From: Aliikangiella sp964411875
Lineage (GTDB): Bacteria; Pseudomonadota; Gammaproteobacteria; Enterobacterales; Kangiellaceae
Reading direction: 5' to 3'
DNA: 19,884 nucleotides
NCBI GenBank assembly: GCA_964411875.1
Contig: CAYPMT010000032.1
Location: 1 to 19,884 of the forward strand
Below are positions 8,293 to 16,636 of this stretch, in pieces (positions within the stretch are counted from its first letter, which is position 1; each line of letters begins with the position of its first letter). The position numbers and the translations under genes are program-made. The notes under the pieces were generated by a model. The model did not search any database. It was not told the DNA's origin and saw nothing but the letters and a program-made list of their open reading frames with translations.

Positions 8293-9009
8293 CTATTTCT
8301 GCCAATCTTTTAAACGAGATTGTAGTCTTAACATCGCTTGGCTATTGATCTGACTAATACGAGACTCACTAACGCCCATAATTTCGCCGATCTCCTTAAA
8401 ATTGAGCTCTTCATCATAATAAAGGGCTAGGACTAATTTTTCTCTTTCAGGCAAAGAAGCTATCGCCTCAGCTAAGCAGTTTCGGAAATCTTCTTTTTGA
8501 ATTCTTTCAAGCGGGGTTAAGGCTGAAGTAGATAAGCCATCAGAAAAATCATCTTCACTGACACCTATCGCTTCAAAATCCATCATATGACCGCTATTTA
8601 CTTCCATGAGAATTTGCCGATACTCTTCGACATTGATTGATAGTTTTTCCGCTACTTCTGTATCTCTTGCATCTCGCCCAGTTGCTTGCTCAATTTGCTG
8701 AATAGCTTGAGCGATAGCGCGTGCATTTTTATGTACCGAGCGCGGTACCCAGTCACCCCGACGTATCTCATCAATCATTGAGCCTCGGATCCGAATACCT
8801 GCAAAGGTTTCAAAGCTTGCACCTTTACTGGCATCAAAGTTATTACGAGCTTCGAGTAAACCCAACATGCCTGCTTGTAATAAATCTTCTAATTGAACAC
8901 TCGAAGGTAATCGAGCCAACAAATGATGAGCAATTCGCTTCACCAAAGATGCATACTTGGTCGCAAAGTCTTGTTGTTGTATTTGACTGTATGTTTTCGC
9001 ACCAACCAC
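8293..9009 (-). CDS. fliA: RNA polymerase sigma-28 factor FliA (RpoF)
   Basis: The 238-residue protein has sigma-70 family regions 2, 3 and 4 without a region 1.1. Region 2 includes DLLQAGMLGLLEARNNFD and the GSMIDEIRRGDWVPRSV segment typical of flagellar sigma factors. Region 4 ends in a helix-turn-helix (LNFKEIGEIMGVSESRIS). It directs transcription of late genes such as flagellin and chemoreceptors and is normally held inactive by FlgM until the hook is complete; FlgM is not encoded here. The start is GTG at 9009 with AGGG 8 bases upstream. It lies 32 bases after fleN, the same gene order as in Pseudomonas. Confidence 0.97.
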   Translation of the reverse strand: MVGAKTYSQIQQQDFATKYASLVKRIAHHLLARLPSSVQLEDLLQAGMLGLLEARNNFDASKGASFETFAGIRIRGSMIDEIRRGDWVPRSVHKNARAIAQAIQQIEQATGRDARDTEVAEKLSINVEEYRQILMEVNSGHMMDFEAIGVSEDDFSDGLSTSALTPLERIQKEDFRNCLAEAIASLPEREKLVLALYYDEELNFKEIGEIMGVSESRISQINSQAMLRLQSRLKDWQK

Positions 9010-9041
9010 GAAACTAACCCTATAAACAATTAATTAAACGA

Positions 9042-9887
9042 TTAACCGGCTCTAGCCACTAAACGCTCCATAAAAAACTCAATACAGCCACTAGCATCCT
9101 TAGGCATTGGCCACTTTTGTACTTTTTTAGCTAAACTTTTAAGCGCTATAGAAGCACCGCTTCTTGGAAAAGCTTCAACTAATGGTTTTTGCTTTCTTAC
9201 CGCTTTACGTAAGTTTTCATCGGACGGAATTGAACCAAGATAGTTTAATGTCACATCTAAAAATCGATCGCAAACACCACTAAGTGTTGCAAATAGTTCT
9301 CGACCTTCTTTACTCGTCTGAACCATATTAGCCAATACATGAAATCTATCGAGGCTATAATCTTTATTCAGCACTTTCATTAATGCATAAGCATCAGTAA
9401 TTGAGGTAGGCTCATTACAGACAACAGCAATAATATCTTGCGATGCTTGCGTAAAACTGACGACCATATCAGTGATTCCTGCCGCAGTATCAATAATTAA
9501 AAAGTCTAAATGATGACCAATATCACTGAATGCTTGAATAATACCCGTATGCTCTGCTAACGAAAGTTCGGCCATATTTTTTGTTCCTGATGATGCCGGA
9601 ATAATCTGTAAACCCTGAGGCCCTTGAAGCACAATATCTTTAAGATCACACTCTCCGTTAAGAACATGAGAAAGGTTTTGCTTGGCGGTTAAACCCAACA
9701 TCACATCAATATTGGCTAAACCTAAGTCGGCATCTAATAACATTACCTTGAAGCCTTGTTGACTTAAACTGACAGCCAGGTTAACCGAAACGCTAGTTTT
9801 TCCAACACCACCTTTACCACCAGTAACAGCAATAACTTTCACTGGCTTTAGGCCAACAGCTGGCGATAGATTAGCAACTTGATTCAA
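9042..9887 (-). CDS. fleN: Flagellar number regulator FleN/FlhG (MinD-like ATPase)
   Basis: The 281-residue MinD/ParA-family ATPase has deviant Walker A KGGVGKTS (signature K25, P-loop K30), switch I region LLDADLGLANIDVMLG and Walker B strand FLIIDTAAG. In polar-flagellated bacteria this protein limits flagellar number by restraining the master activator FleQ/FlrA and works against FlhF. The start is TTG at 9887. AGGAG lies 8 bases upstream, and an in-frame TGA shortly before rules out an earlier start. The TTG overlaps the stop of a 57-codon open frame (TTGA), suggesting translational coupling. The order flhF-fleN-fliA is the standard polar arrangement. Confidence 0.96.
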   Translation of the reverse strand: MNQVANLSPAVGLKPVKVIAVTGGKGGVGKTSVSVNLAVSLSQQGFKVMLLDADLGLANIDVMLGLTAKQNLSHVLNGECDLKDIVLQGPQGLQIIPASSGTKNMAELSLAEHTGIIQAFSDIGHHLDFLIIDTAAGITDMVVSFTQASQDIIAVVCNEPTSITDAYALMKVLNKDYSLDRFHVLANMVQTSKEGRELFATLSGVCDRFLDVTLNYLGSIPSDENLRKAVRKQKPLVEAFPRSGASIALKSLAKKVQKWPMPKDASGCIEFFMERLVARAG

Positions 9888-10057
9888 ACCTCATTCTCCT
9901 GATTATTCTTATTTCTCGACAGGTTTTTATACAATACTGGACAACTTTTTATCTTATTAAGCATAGAGCATTTTTTAATAATCACCCGATCTACTTGATG
10001 ACAAACATCTTGAAGACCATTTAATTCATTGCTAGGCGACTTACTTATTAACATCAT
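9884..10057 (-). CDS. Small unrecognised open frame between flhF and fleN (57 aa)
   Basis: ATG at 10057 begins 3 bases after the flhF stop and in the same frame. The frame runs 57 codons to TGA at 9884-9886, which overlaps the TTG start of fleN. It thus fills the whole flhF-fleN gap. The product starts MMLISKSPSNELNGL, has three Cys and is basic and Lys/Asn-rich toward the end. No membrane segment, signal peptide or known domain was recognised. No clear ribosome site precedes it, so translation would depend on reinitiation after flhF. It could be a small protein, a device coupling fleN translation to flhF, the remains of a longer FlhF C-terminus beyond a stop, or chance. An open frame this long in such AT-rich DNA is unusual but not decisive. 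Confidence 0.35.
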   Translation of the reverse strand: MMLISKSPSNELNGLQDVCHQVDRVIIKKCSMLNKIKSCPVLYKNLSRNKNNQENEV

Positions 10058-10060
10058 TAA

Positions 10061-11488
10061 CTAAGCATATTCAATATTATTCAGCATGTCCCATTCATCA
10101 ATGACACGTTTATATCGATTTGATAACGAAACTGACTTTGCGATTAAATCGACCCCTTTTGCTGGAGCAATATCATTAGGTACTTTTTGACCATGAGTGG
10201 TATATAGCAAGGGAATATTTTTCTCAACCACAACACTTAAAGCCTCGCCTAGGCTTGTTGCCTCATCGATTTTAGTCATAACACAAGCATCTAGTTTAAA
10301 GGGTGAAAACAAATCAAAGCAATGTTGTAGAACCTGTTGCTGGCTTGCCGCAGACATTAGAAAAACTCGCTGTATTTCTTTATCACATTGATTAATCACT
10401 TTTAGTTGTCGCTCAAACAATTCATCTTTCGTACTAAAGCCAGCGGTATCAATTAAAATTAGTTTTTTATCTGCATATTGTTCTAATGCTTTATTGAGAC
10501 TCATTTGCTTGCCCGTTTTAATCGTTGGCAAATTGAGAATATGTGCAAAAGTGTTTAACTGTTCTTGCGCAGAGATTCGATAATTATCGGTTGAAATTAA
10601 CGCGACTGAATCTGCACCATGTTGAAGTACAAATTGGGCGGCTATCTTGGCAATTGTTGTCGTCTTACCAACACCAGTTGCCCCCAAAAAGCAGTAAATT
10701 CCGCCCTGCTTTAAGAGCTCAGTTTGTTTAATCGGTAAACGGTTTACTAGTAGTGCCAATAGTTTACTCCAACTTAAGTCAGTCTCTTTTGAGTTTTTAA
10801 TATGCGGTAGCATTTCGTTAATCACGAATGAATTAAAACCCAATGCAGATAACTGCTTTACTAACATAACTTGGTGTGGACTTTTCTCTGCAAATTGATT
10901 CCAAGCCATACCTTTAAGTTGTTCATTCATCATATTACGCATAAGGGATAGCTCTTGTTTAACTAAACTTAAACTAGGATCCGTTGGAAGTTCTGAAATA
11001 CTGTTATTATTTTCAGGATTAGTATTACTTTCAAAATAACTATTTTTAGTGGTATGACTTTCAGAGTTGTGAGTAACAGATAAACTTTCTATAACCGAGT
11101 GTTGATTATTTAAATCATTATTTACTAACTCAGTTTCTTCTAACTCTTGAGAAAATTGTTGGTGCTGAGAAAAGTCCTCAGCAAGATTGCCGTTATTCGA
11201 TAAGCGTTGCTCTTTTGTATTGTTTTTATTGAATGAAACACTTTCATTCGTTTTGTTAGCTTGTATGGCTGCAGACATTTCTGACTGCTCACTTTCTGCT
11301 CTTTCACCGTTCGAATTAGTAATCGCTGTTTTAGCTAACAGTTTTTCGTCATAATCTAAAGCAGCAATAACTTCTACACCATCTGCTATTTTTTGCGTCG
11401 AAAGAATTGCCGCCTCTTCACCAAAAGTCTCAGACACTTGGTTTAACGCTGAACGAATATTGTCACCATAAAAACGTTTTACTTTCAT
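10061..11488 (-). CDS. flhF: Flagellar placement GTPase FlhF
   Basis: The 475-residue protein has the typical FlhF N-terminus (MKVKRFYGDNIRSAL, with DEAAILS-like EEAAILSTQKI). A low-complexity Asn/Ser/Gln/Glu-rich region spans about residues 57-165. An N domain and an SRP-type GTPase domain follow, with P-loop GATGVGKTT (K275), the DTAG motif of G3, and TKID (G4). FlhF marks the cell pole for assembly of the first flagellar ring components and is opposed by FleN. The start is ATG at 11488, 28 bases after flhA ends. Family length varies mainly in the linker, which is long here. Confidence 0.96.
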   Translation of the reverse strand: MKVKRFYGDNIRSALNQVSETFGEEAAILSTQKIADGVEVIAALDYDEKLLAKTAITNSNGERAESEQSEMSAAIQANKTNESVSFNKNNTKEQRLSNNGNLAEDFSQHQQFSQELEETELVNNDLNNQHSVIESLSVTHNSESHTTKNSYFESNTNPENNNSISELPTDPSLSLVKQELSLMRNMMNEQLKGMAWNQFAEKSPHQVMLVKQLSALGFNSFVINEMLPHIKNSKETDLSWSKLLALLVNRLPIKQTELLKQGGIYCFLGATGVGKTTTIAKIAAQFVLQHGADSVALISTDNYRISAQEQLNTFAHILNLPTIKTGKQMSLNKALEQYADKKLILIDTAGFSTKDELFERQLKVINQCDKEIQRVFLMSAASQQQVLQHCFDLFSPFKLDACVMTKIDEATSLGEALSVVVEKNIPLLYTTHGQKVPNDIAPAKGVDLIAKSVSLSNRYKRVIDEWDMLNNIEYA

Positions 11489-11516
11489 TAAACTATCTCA
11501 TAATACTTAATCAACT

Positions 11517-13613
11517 TTAGGCTCCATTATTACCAATAGTTGCTATCACTTTAATTTGCTTGTTATCGGGGACCTCTTGATAACTCAACACATGAAGACC
11601 TTTCACCCCAAATCTAACAAACTTAGCCAACCAAGGACGTAAAAGCGGCGCTGTTAGTAATATGGCTGGTTGTCCTGCTGCTTCTTGTTGATTAACCAAT
11701 TCTTTTAATGACTGTTGAATTCGGTCAGCAAGCCCAGGCTCAATACCAGCGGCATCATTTTGTCCTTCTGATATAGTCTGTTGCAATATCTGTTCCAGCT
11801 CTGGCGCCAGTGTAGCAACAGGAATTTCTTGCTGTAAGCCATTGATTGTTTGGACAATTAATCGACTTAAAGCAATCCGCACAGCAGTGGTTAAAACGAC
11901 GGGTTCTTGACTACGCCCTGAAAACTCAGCCAATGTCTCAGCGATAGTACGAATATCTTTAATAGGAACTTGCTCAAGTAAAAGGTTTTGTAATACTTTA
12001 ACCAACACACCTAAACTAATGGTTTCTGGCACAAGACTATCAGCTAATTTAGGTGCCGACTTGGCTAAACCTTTAAGCATTTGCTCAGCCTCTTCGTGAC
12101 CAAATAACTCTGCTGCATGATTTTGCACTAAGTGACTTAAATGTGTTGCAATAACAGTACTGGCATCAACAACCGTATAACCAAGTGCTTGAGCATTATC
12201 TCGATTACTTGGCTCAATCCAAACGGCTTCTAAATCAAAAGCAGGATCCCTCGTTTCAACGCCTTCAAGCGTACCAAAAACTTGTCCGGGATTAATCGCT
12301 AACTCTTTATCCGGATAAATTTCTGCTTCACCTACAGTTGCACCTAAAATAGCAATTCGATAATTGTTGGGGGATAAATCTAAATTATCCCTAATATGAA
12401 CAGGCGAAACTAAAAATCCCAGTTCTTGAGAAACCTTTTTTCGAACACCTTTAATCCGTCCCATTAATTTACCATCTTGAGCAGGATCCACCATGGGAAT
12501 CAATCGATAACCAACTTCTAATCCAATTTGATCAACCTGAGGGACATCTTCCCAACTTAACTCTTTAATACTTGGTGTTTCTGGCGATTCAATCTCTTGC
12601 AAGGCTTGTTGCTCTTCCGCTATTTTCTTCTGTTGGTTTTTTGCTTCAACTAAATAACCAACGCCCGCTGCCCCTAAAGCTAGAAACAAAAAAGCAAAAT
12701 GGGGCATGCCAGGAATAATTCCCATAATAAATAAAACAGCGGCACAAATATAAGGTGCTTTAGGATTCCTAAAAAGCTGATTAATTAGCTGCTCGCCCAT
12801 ATTTTGAGACGTATTTTGTCGAGTCACCATAATTGCAGCAGCAGTCGAAAGTAGCAATGCGGGGATTTGAGCGACCAAACCATCACCAATGGTTAACAAA
12901 GTGTAATATTGCATGGCTGTAGAAAAATTTAAATTATGTTGACCCATACCAACGGCAATACCACCTAAAATATTAATTAACAAAATTAATATGCCAGCAA
13001 CTGCGTCACCACGTACAAATTTAGATGCACCATCCATTGCACCATAAAAATCAGCCTCTTTAGCAACTTCTTCTCGCCTATCGCGAGCTTCTTCTTGAGT
13101 CAGTAATCCAGCATTCAAATCTGCATCAATCGCCATTTGTTTACCGGGCATGGCATCTAAAGTGAATCGCGCACTAACTTCTGATATACGACCAGCACCT
13201 TTAGTGACCACCACAAAATTAATAATCACTAGAATGGCAAAAACCACTAAACCAACAGCATAGTTTCCACCAATAACAACCGAACCAAATGACTCAATCA
13301 CATTACCAGCGGCGCCTGATCCCGTATGACCATTAATTAAAACAACACGCGTAGAGGCAACATTAAGCGATAGGCGCATTAAAGTCGTTACCAATAAAAT
13401 AGTTGGGAAAACTGTAAAGTCTAATGGTCTATTGGCATAAACTGTTGATAATATAACGACTAAGGCCAGTGAAATATTAAAGGTAAATAAAATATCGAGC
13501 AAAAAAGTCGGCATAGGCAAAATCATCATCGCTAATAAAATTAGCAATAATATCGGCGTACCTAAACCTGCTATGCCATTGGATGATAATCTTTGTCCAG
13601 CTAACTCACTCAT
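11517..13613 (-). CDS. flhA: Flagellar export gate protein FlhA
   Basis: The 698-residue protein has an N-terminal half with about eight membrane segments (residues 15-330). It contains the conserved cytoplasmic loop of the family (KGAGRISEVSARFTLDAMPGKQMAIDADL). A linker and the four-subdomain cytoplasmic domain fill the C-terminal half. The length equals that of typical FlhA. It forms the nonameric ring of the type III export gate, docking substrate-chaperone complexes and coupling the proton gradient to export. ATG at 13613 has GAG 6 bases upstream within a purine-rich stretch. The reading frame stays open upstream to the flhB stop, but no usable start codon occurs there, so this ATG is the only plausible start. 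Confidence 0.97.
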   Translation of the reverse strand: MSELAGQRLSSNGIAGLGTPILLLILLAMMILPMPTFLLDILFTFNISLALVVILSTVYANRPLDFTVFPTILLVTTLMRLSLNVASTRVVLINGHTGSGAAGNVIESFGSVVIGGNYAVGLVVFAILVIINFVVVTKGAGRISEVSARFTLDAMPGKQMAIDADLNAGLLTQEEARDRREEVAKEADFYGAMDGASKFVRGDAVAGILILLINILGGIAVGMGQHNLNFSTAMQYYTLLTIGDGLVAQIPALLLSTAAAIMVTRQNTSQNMGEQLINQLFRNPKAPYICAAVLFIMGIIPGMPHFAFLFLALGAAGVGYLVEAKNQQKKIAEEQQALQEIESPETPSIKELSWEDVPQVDQIGLEVGYRLIPMVDPAQDGKLMGRIKGVRKKVSQELGFLVSPVHIRDNLDLSPNNYRIAILGATVGEAEIYPDKELAINPGQVFGTLEGVETRDPAFDLEAVWIEPSNRDNAQALGYTVVDASTVIATHLSHLVQNHAAELFGHEEAEQMLKGLAKSAPKLADSLVPETISLGVLVKVLQNLLLEQVPIKDIRTIAETLAEFSGRSQEPVVLTTAVRIALSRLIVQTINGLQQEIPVATLAPELEQILQQTISEGQNDAAGIEPGLADRIQQSLKELVNQQEAAGQPAILLTAPLLRPWLAKFVRFGVKGLHVLSYQEVPDNKQIKVIATIGNNGA

Positions 13614-13616
13614 AAA

Positions 13617-13661
13617 TTTCTCTTTTTCTAGTCTCTTTTTTTCTAACGTCTCTTTCTCTAA
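13617..13661 (-). repeat. Three 15-base tandem repeats between flhB and flhA
   Basis: Read on the minus strand, three 15-base units, TTAGAGAAAGAGACG, TTAGAAAAAAAGAGA and CTAGAAAAAGAGAAA, lie end to end directly before flhA. They are in the same frame as flhA and the upstream flhB and would read LEKET-LEKKR-LEKEK. There is no start codon in this stretch, so they are probably untranslated, and they form a polypurine leader containing the flhA ribosome site. Confidence 0.75.
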
Positions 13662-13688
13662 GTCTTCGGCTAAAAACTTTTTACTTAT

Positions 13689-14816
13689 TTAACGCTTTAA
13701 TTCATCAGGTATATTTAAATCTTTTAATGATGAAGGTCTATCAGCCTTACCTTGTCTGAATTTTTTCAACTGGAAGATATAAGCCAGTACTTGTGCAACT
13801 GACAAATACAGCCCTTGTGGAATCTCTCGATCAAGTTTGGTGGAATAATATAGTGCTCTTGCTAAAGCTGGTGCTGGTAAAATCTCAATATTATTCGCAA
13901 TGGCTACTTTTCTAATTTGCATAGCGACAATATCAACACCTTTAGCAACAACAATAGGTGCACTGGAGCGTAAAGCGTCGTACTTGATTGCAACGGAATA
14001 ATGTTCCGGGTTAGTTACCACAACATCGGCATCAGGAATGGCTTCCATCATACGCCTTTGAGAAATTTCTCTTTGTACTTGGCGGATCCTACTTTTAACT
14101 TCAGGTTTACCCTCCATTTCTTTAAATTCATCTTTAATTTCTTGTTTAGTCATTTTTAATTGTTTATTGTGATTCCAAATTTGATACGGCACATCAATTA
14201 AAGCAATCAGTAATAATGATAATGAAATCAAAAAGAAACTTAACGAAACCAAATCCATGGCTCGAGCAATACCCAAATTAACATCCCAGGAACCCAAATT
14301 TAATAAGTCAGGGAAAACCTGAACAATAACTAAATAAGCTACTAATGAAATGACTAAAACTTTTGCTAGCGCTTTAAGCAACTCCATTAATGCATGTAAA
14401 CCAAACATACGTTTCAAACCTTTAGGTATCGACATTTTACTTAGCTTAGGTGCTAACGCTTTGCTACTAAAAGAAAACCCACCTGTTAATAATGGTGAGA
14501 AAAGCCCAAGTGCAAATAACAAAATAAACAGTGGCGAAAGTGCTAAAAAAACCTCGTAACTTAACTGACTAATAGCATCAAGCATTTGGGTCCTATTGAA
14601 AAACTGCTTTCTATCCAGTTGCCAAGCTTTACGAGCCATAATGGCAAACTGGTTACCGATGTTGCCTGAAAATGAATAAAGTCCAATGGATGCTGTAATT
14701 AACAATAAGGCGGTTGTTAATTCTTTCGAGCGGGCGACTTGCCCTTTATCTCGCGCCTCTTGCTGACGCTTGGGGGTCGCCTGTTCGGAGCGTTCACCGG
14801 CATCTGTTTCAGCCAT
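13689..14816 (-). CDS. flhB: Flagellar export gate switch protein FlhB
   Basis: The 375-residue protein opens with the family signature (GERSEQATPKRQQEARDKGQVARS). Four membrane segments follow between about residues 35 and 215, then a cytoplasmic domain. The self-cleavage site, normally NPTH, is NPEH here (N269-P270-E271-H272, followed by YSVAIKYD). FlhB closes the FliPQR gate and switches export from rod-hook to filament substrates after cleavage between Asn and Pro. N269 and P270, the residues essential for cleavage, are kept. ATG at 14816 directly follows the fliR stop. It ends 75 bases before flhA. Confidence 0.97.
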   Translation of the reverse strand: MAETDAGERSEQATPKRQQEARDKGQVARSKELTTALLLITASIGLYSFSGNIGNQFAIMARKAWQLDRKQFFNRTQMLDAISQLSYEVFLALSPLFILLFALGLFSPLLTGGFSFSSKALAPKLSKMSIPKGLKRMFGLHALMELLKALAKVLVISLVAYLVIVQVFPDLLNLGSWDVNLGIARAMDLVSLSFFLISLSLLLIALIDVPYQIWNHNKQLKMTKQEIKDEFKEMEGKPEVKSRIRQVQREISQRRMMEAIPDADVVVTNPEHYSVAIKYDALRSSAPIVVAKGVDIVAMQIRKVAIANNIEILPAPALARALYYSTKLDREIPQGLYLSVAQVLAYIFQLKKFRQGKADRPSSLKDLNIPDELKR

Positions 14817-15596
14817 TTAGCTACACTCCAATGCAATCAGTTCACAAATCAACAAATTAGCACGTGATAATTGTTGTTCAAAATAAGGTAAAAAATTTGC
14901 CAAGATCACCCAAACTAAAATTAGCCCAACAACCATAGTCAAAGGAAAACCAACCACAAACAAATTAATTTGTGGGGCTGCACGAGTCATCACACCAAAA
15001 GAAACATTAACAATTAGCAATGCTGCTACAGCAACTAAAGCCATCATAAAAGCGGTTGCAAAGATCCATTTTGTCCAAATAGCGACTTGATAAAACATTT
15101 CAAAAAAGTTTTGTTCTTGTCCAATAGGTAAAGAACTAAAGCTTTCCACTACTAGTCGAATCATGTAAAGGTGACCGTCAAAAGACAAAAATAATAAGGT
15201 CGTTAAAATGAGAAAAAACTGACTGACTGCTGGCACACTGTTTCCATTAGCAGGATCAACCAATGAGGCAAAACCTAACCCCGATTGCATTGCAATAATT
15301 TGTCCACCTACAACAAATGTTTCAAGTAATAAACGGGAGATGAATCCTAATAAGACACCAATAAGCGTTTGCTTAATAATTAATATAAAGCTATTTAATG
15401 AAAAGAGTTCAACTGGTTGAGTTTCAGGTAATATAGGTACAATTAAAATCAAAATAGCCAAGGATAATAATAATCTAAAGCGAGGTGGGAAATTACGCGA
15501 GCCGATAACAACAATAACCATCAAAAAACCAGATAAGCGAGCAAAAGGCAGAATATAAGCTGCCATCATTGAAAGTATTTGCTCAGCATCAATCAT
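14817..15596 (-). CDS. fliR: Flagellar export gate protein FliR
   Basis: The 259-residue, strongly hydrophobic protein has about six membrane segments along its length. It includes the family motif GQIIAMQSGLGFASLVDPANG near residues 95-115. FliR sits as one copy in the FliP5-FliQ4-FliR1 export pore at the base of the flagellum. ATG at 15596 lies 2 bases after the fliQ stop, and the gene ends immediately before the flhB start. The tight packing implies coordinated translation of gate subunits. Confidence 0.96.
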   Translation of the reverse strand: MIDAEQILSMMAAYILPFARLSGFLMVIVVIGSRNFPPRFRLLLSLAILILIVPILPETQPVELFSLNSFILIIKQTLIGVLLGFISRLLLETFVVGGQIIAMQSGLGFASLVDPANGNSVPAVSQFFLILTTLLFLSFDGHLYMIRLVVESFSSLPIGQEQNFFEMFYQVAIWTKWIFATAFMMALVAVAALLIVNVSFGVMTRAAPQINLFVVGFPLTMVVGLILVWVILANFLPYFEQQLSRANLLICELIALECS

Positions 15597-15598
15597 GA

Positions 15599-15868
15599 CT
15601 AACCAATTAATTCGGGAATAGAAAAGTAAAGCTCATTGGCAAAGCTAATTAACGTTGAAAAAAACCAGTCTGCCAAAAAAATCAAAGCGCCCAAAGTAAT
15701 TAAAAGTCTTGGTAAGAAAGAAAGGGTTTGTTCATTAATGCTCGTCGCCGCTTGAAAAATAGCGATTAACAAACCAACAATTAATCCAGGAACAATCGTC
15801 GCAGACACTAATAAAATAATCACATAAAGTGCATTTCTAAAAACTTCTACAGTAATTTCTGGTGACAC
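15599..15868 (-). CDS. fliQ: Flagellar export gate protein FliQ
   Basis: The 89-residue protein has two membrane helices, about residues 13-37 and 52-75, separated by the conserved FQAATSINEQTLSFLPR loop. This is the normal size and pattern of FliQ, four copies of which form part of the export pore. The start is GTG at 15868 with AGG 7 bases upstream. The gap to fliP is 33 bases. Confidence 0.96.
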   Translation of the reverse strand: MSPEITVEVFRNALYVIILLVSATIVPGLIVGLLIAIFQAATSINEQTLSFLPRLLITLGALIFLADWFFSTLISFANELYFSIPELIG

Positions 15869-15901
15869 GTTTCTACCTACAATTTTCTAGTGGCTATTAG
15901 G

Positions 15902-16636
15902 CTAAGTAAAACTATTCGCCAATGTTCCAACAACTAACACCCAACCATCAATTAAAACAAACAACATAATTTTAAAGGGCAATGAAATAATCAGTGGTGA
16001 TAACATCATCATACCCATAGCCATTAAAATACTAGCAATGACTAAATCGATAATAAGGAAAGGTATAAAAAGCAAAAAACCTATTTGAAAGGCTGTTTTT
16101 AACTCACTAATAATAAAAGCTGGAACCAATACAGTAAAAGGCGGCATTTCATCATTTTTTAATTCTTCAATGCTGGCTAAATTCATAAAGAGAGTTAAGT
16201 CTGTCTCTCTAGTTTGTCCATACATAAATTGACTGAAGGGTAATTTAGCCATTTCAATCGCTTGTTTAGCTGAAATTGATTCATCGAGATAAGGCTGAAC
16301 TGCTTGCTCATTCACCCGTTCAATCACTGGTGACATAATAAAAAAGGTTAAAAATAAGCTTAATCCAACTAAGATCTGGTTACTCGGTGTTTGTTGCATA
16401 CCAAGGGCTTGTCTTAAAATGGCAAAAACAACCGTAATTCGAATAAAAGACGTCATCATCATCACAATGGCTGGCAGAAATGTCAGCAGGGTCATTAAAC
16501 CCAATACTTGCAAAGTTACACTATATTTTTGATCTCCCGAAGTATTGGTTTCAATATTTAATACCGGAATACCCGTATCTGCCATTAAGCATGATGAAGA
16601 AAGTAATAAAAATAATACAACAAATGCTCTTAACAT
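15902..16636 (-). CDS. fliP: Flagellar export gate protein FliP
   Basis: The 244-residue protein has a cleavable-type signal peptide (about residues 1-20, with MADTG at the likely cleavage site), a known oddity of FliP. Membrane segments follow near 45-65 and 85-105, then a periplasmic-side region and two C-terminal membrane helices (about 180-235). Family motifs include FIRITVVFAILRQALG and LVIASILMAMGMMM. Five copies form most of the export pore. ATG at 16636 directly follows the fliO stop (TAA-ATG). Confidence 0.97.
   Translation of the reverse strand: MLRAFVVLFLLLSSSCLMADTGIPVLNIETNTSGDQKYSVTLQVLGLMTLLTFLPAIVMMMTSFIRITVVFAILRQALGMQQTPSNQILVGLSLFLTFFIMSPVIERVNEQAVQPYLDESISAKQAIEMAKLPFSQFMYGQTRETDLTLFMNLASIEELKNDEMPPFTVLVPAFIISELKTAFQIGFLLFIPFLIIDLVIASILMAMGMMMLSPLIISLPFKIMLFVLIDGWVLVVGTLANSFT

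Noticed and set aside
11550..11575. CCCGATAA on the minus strand upstream of flhF as a sigma-28 promoter
   Set aside because: It lies in conserved flhA coding sequence and lacks a -35 match at the right distance.
16570..16636. Lipoprotein signal in FliP (LLLSSSC)
   Set aside because: The residues before the Cys do not fit a lipobox, and FliP is known to carry an ordinary cleavable signal peptide.
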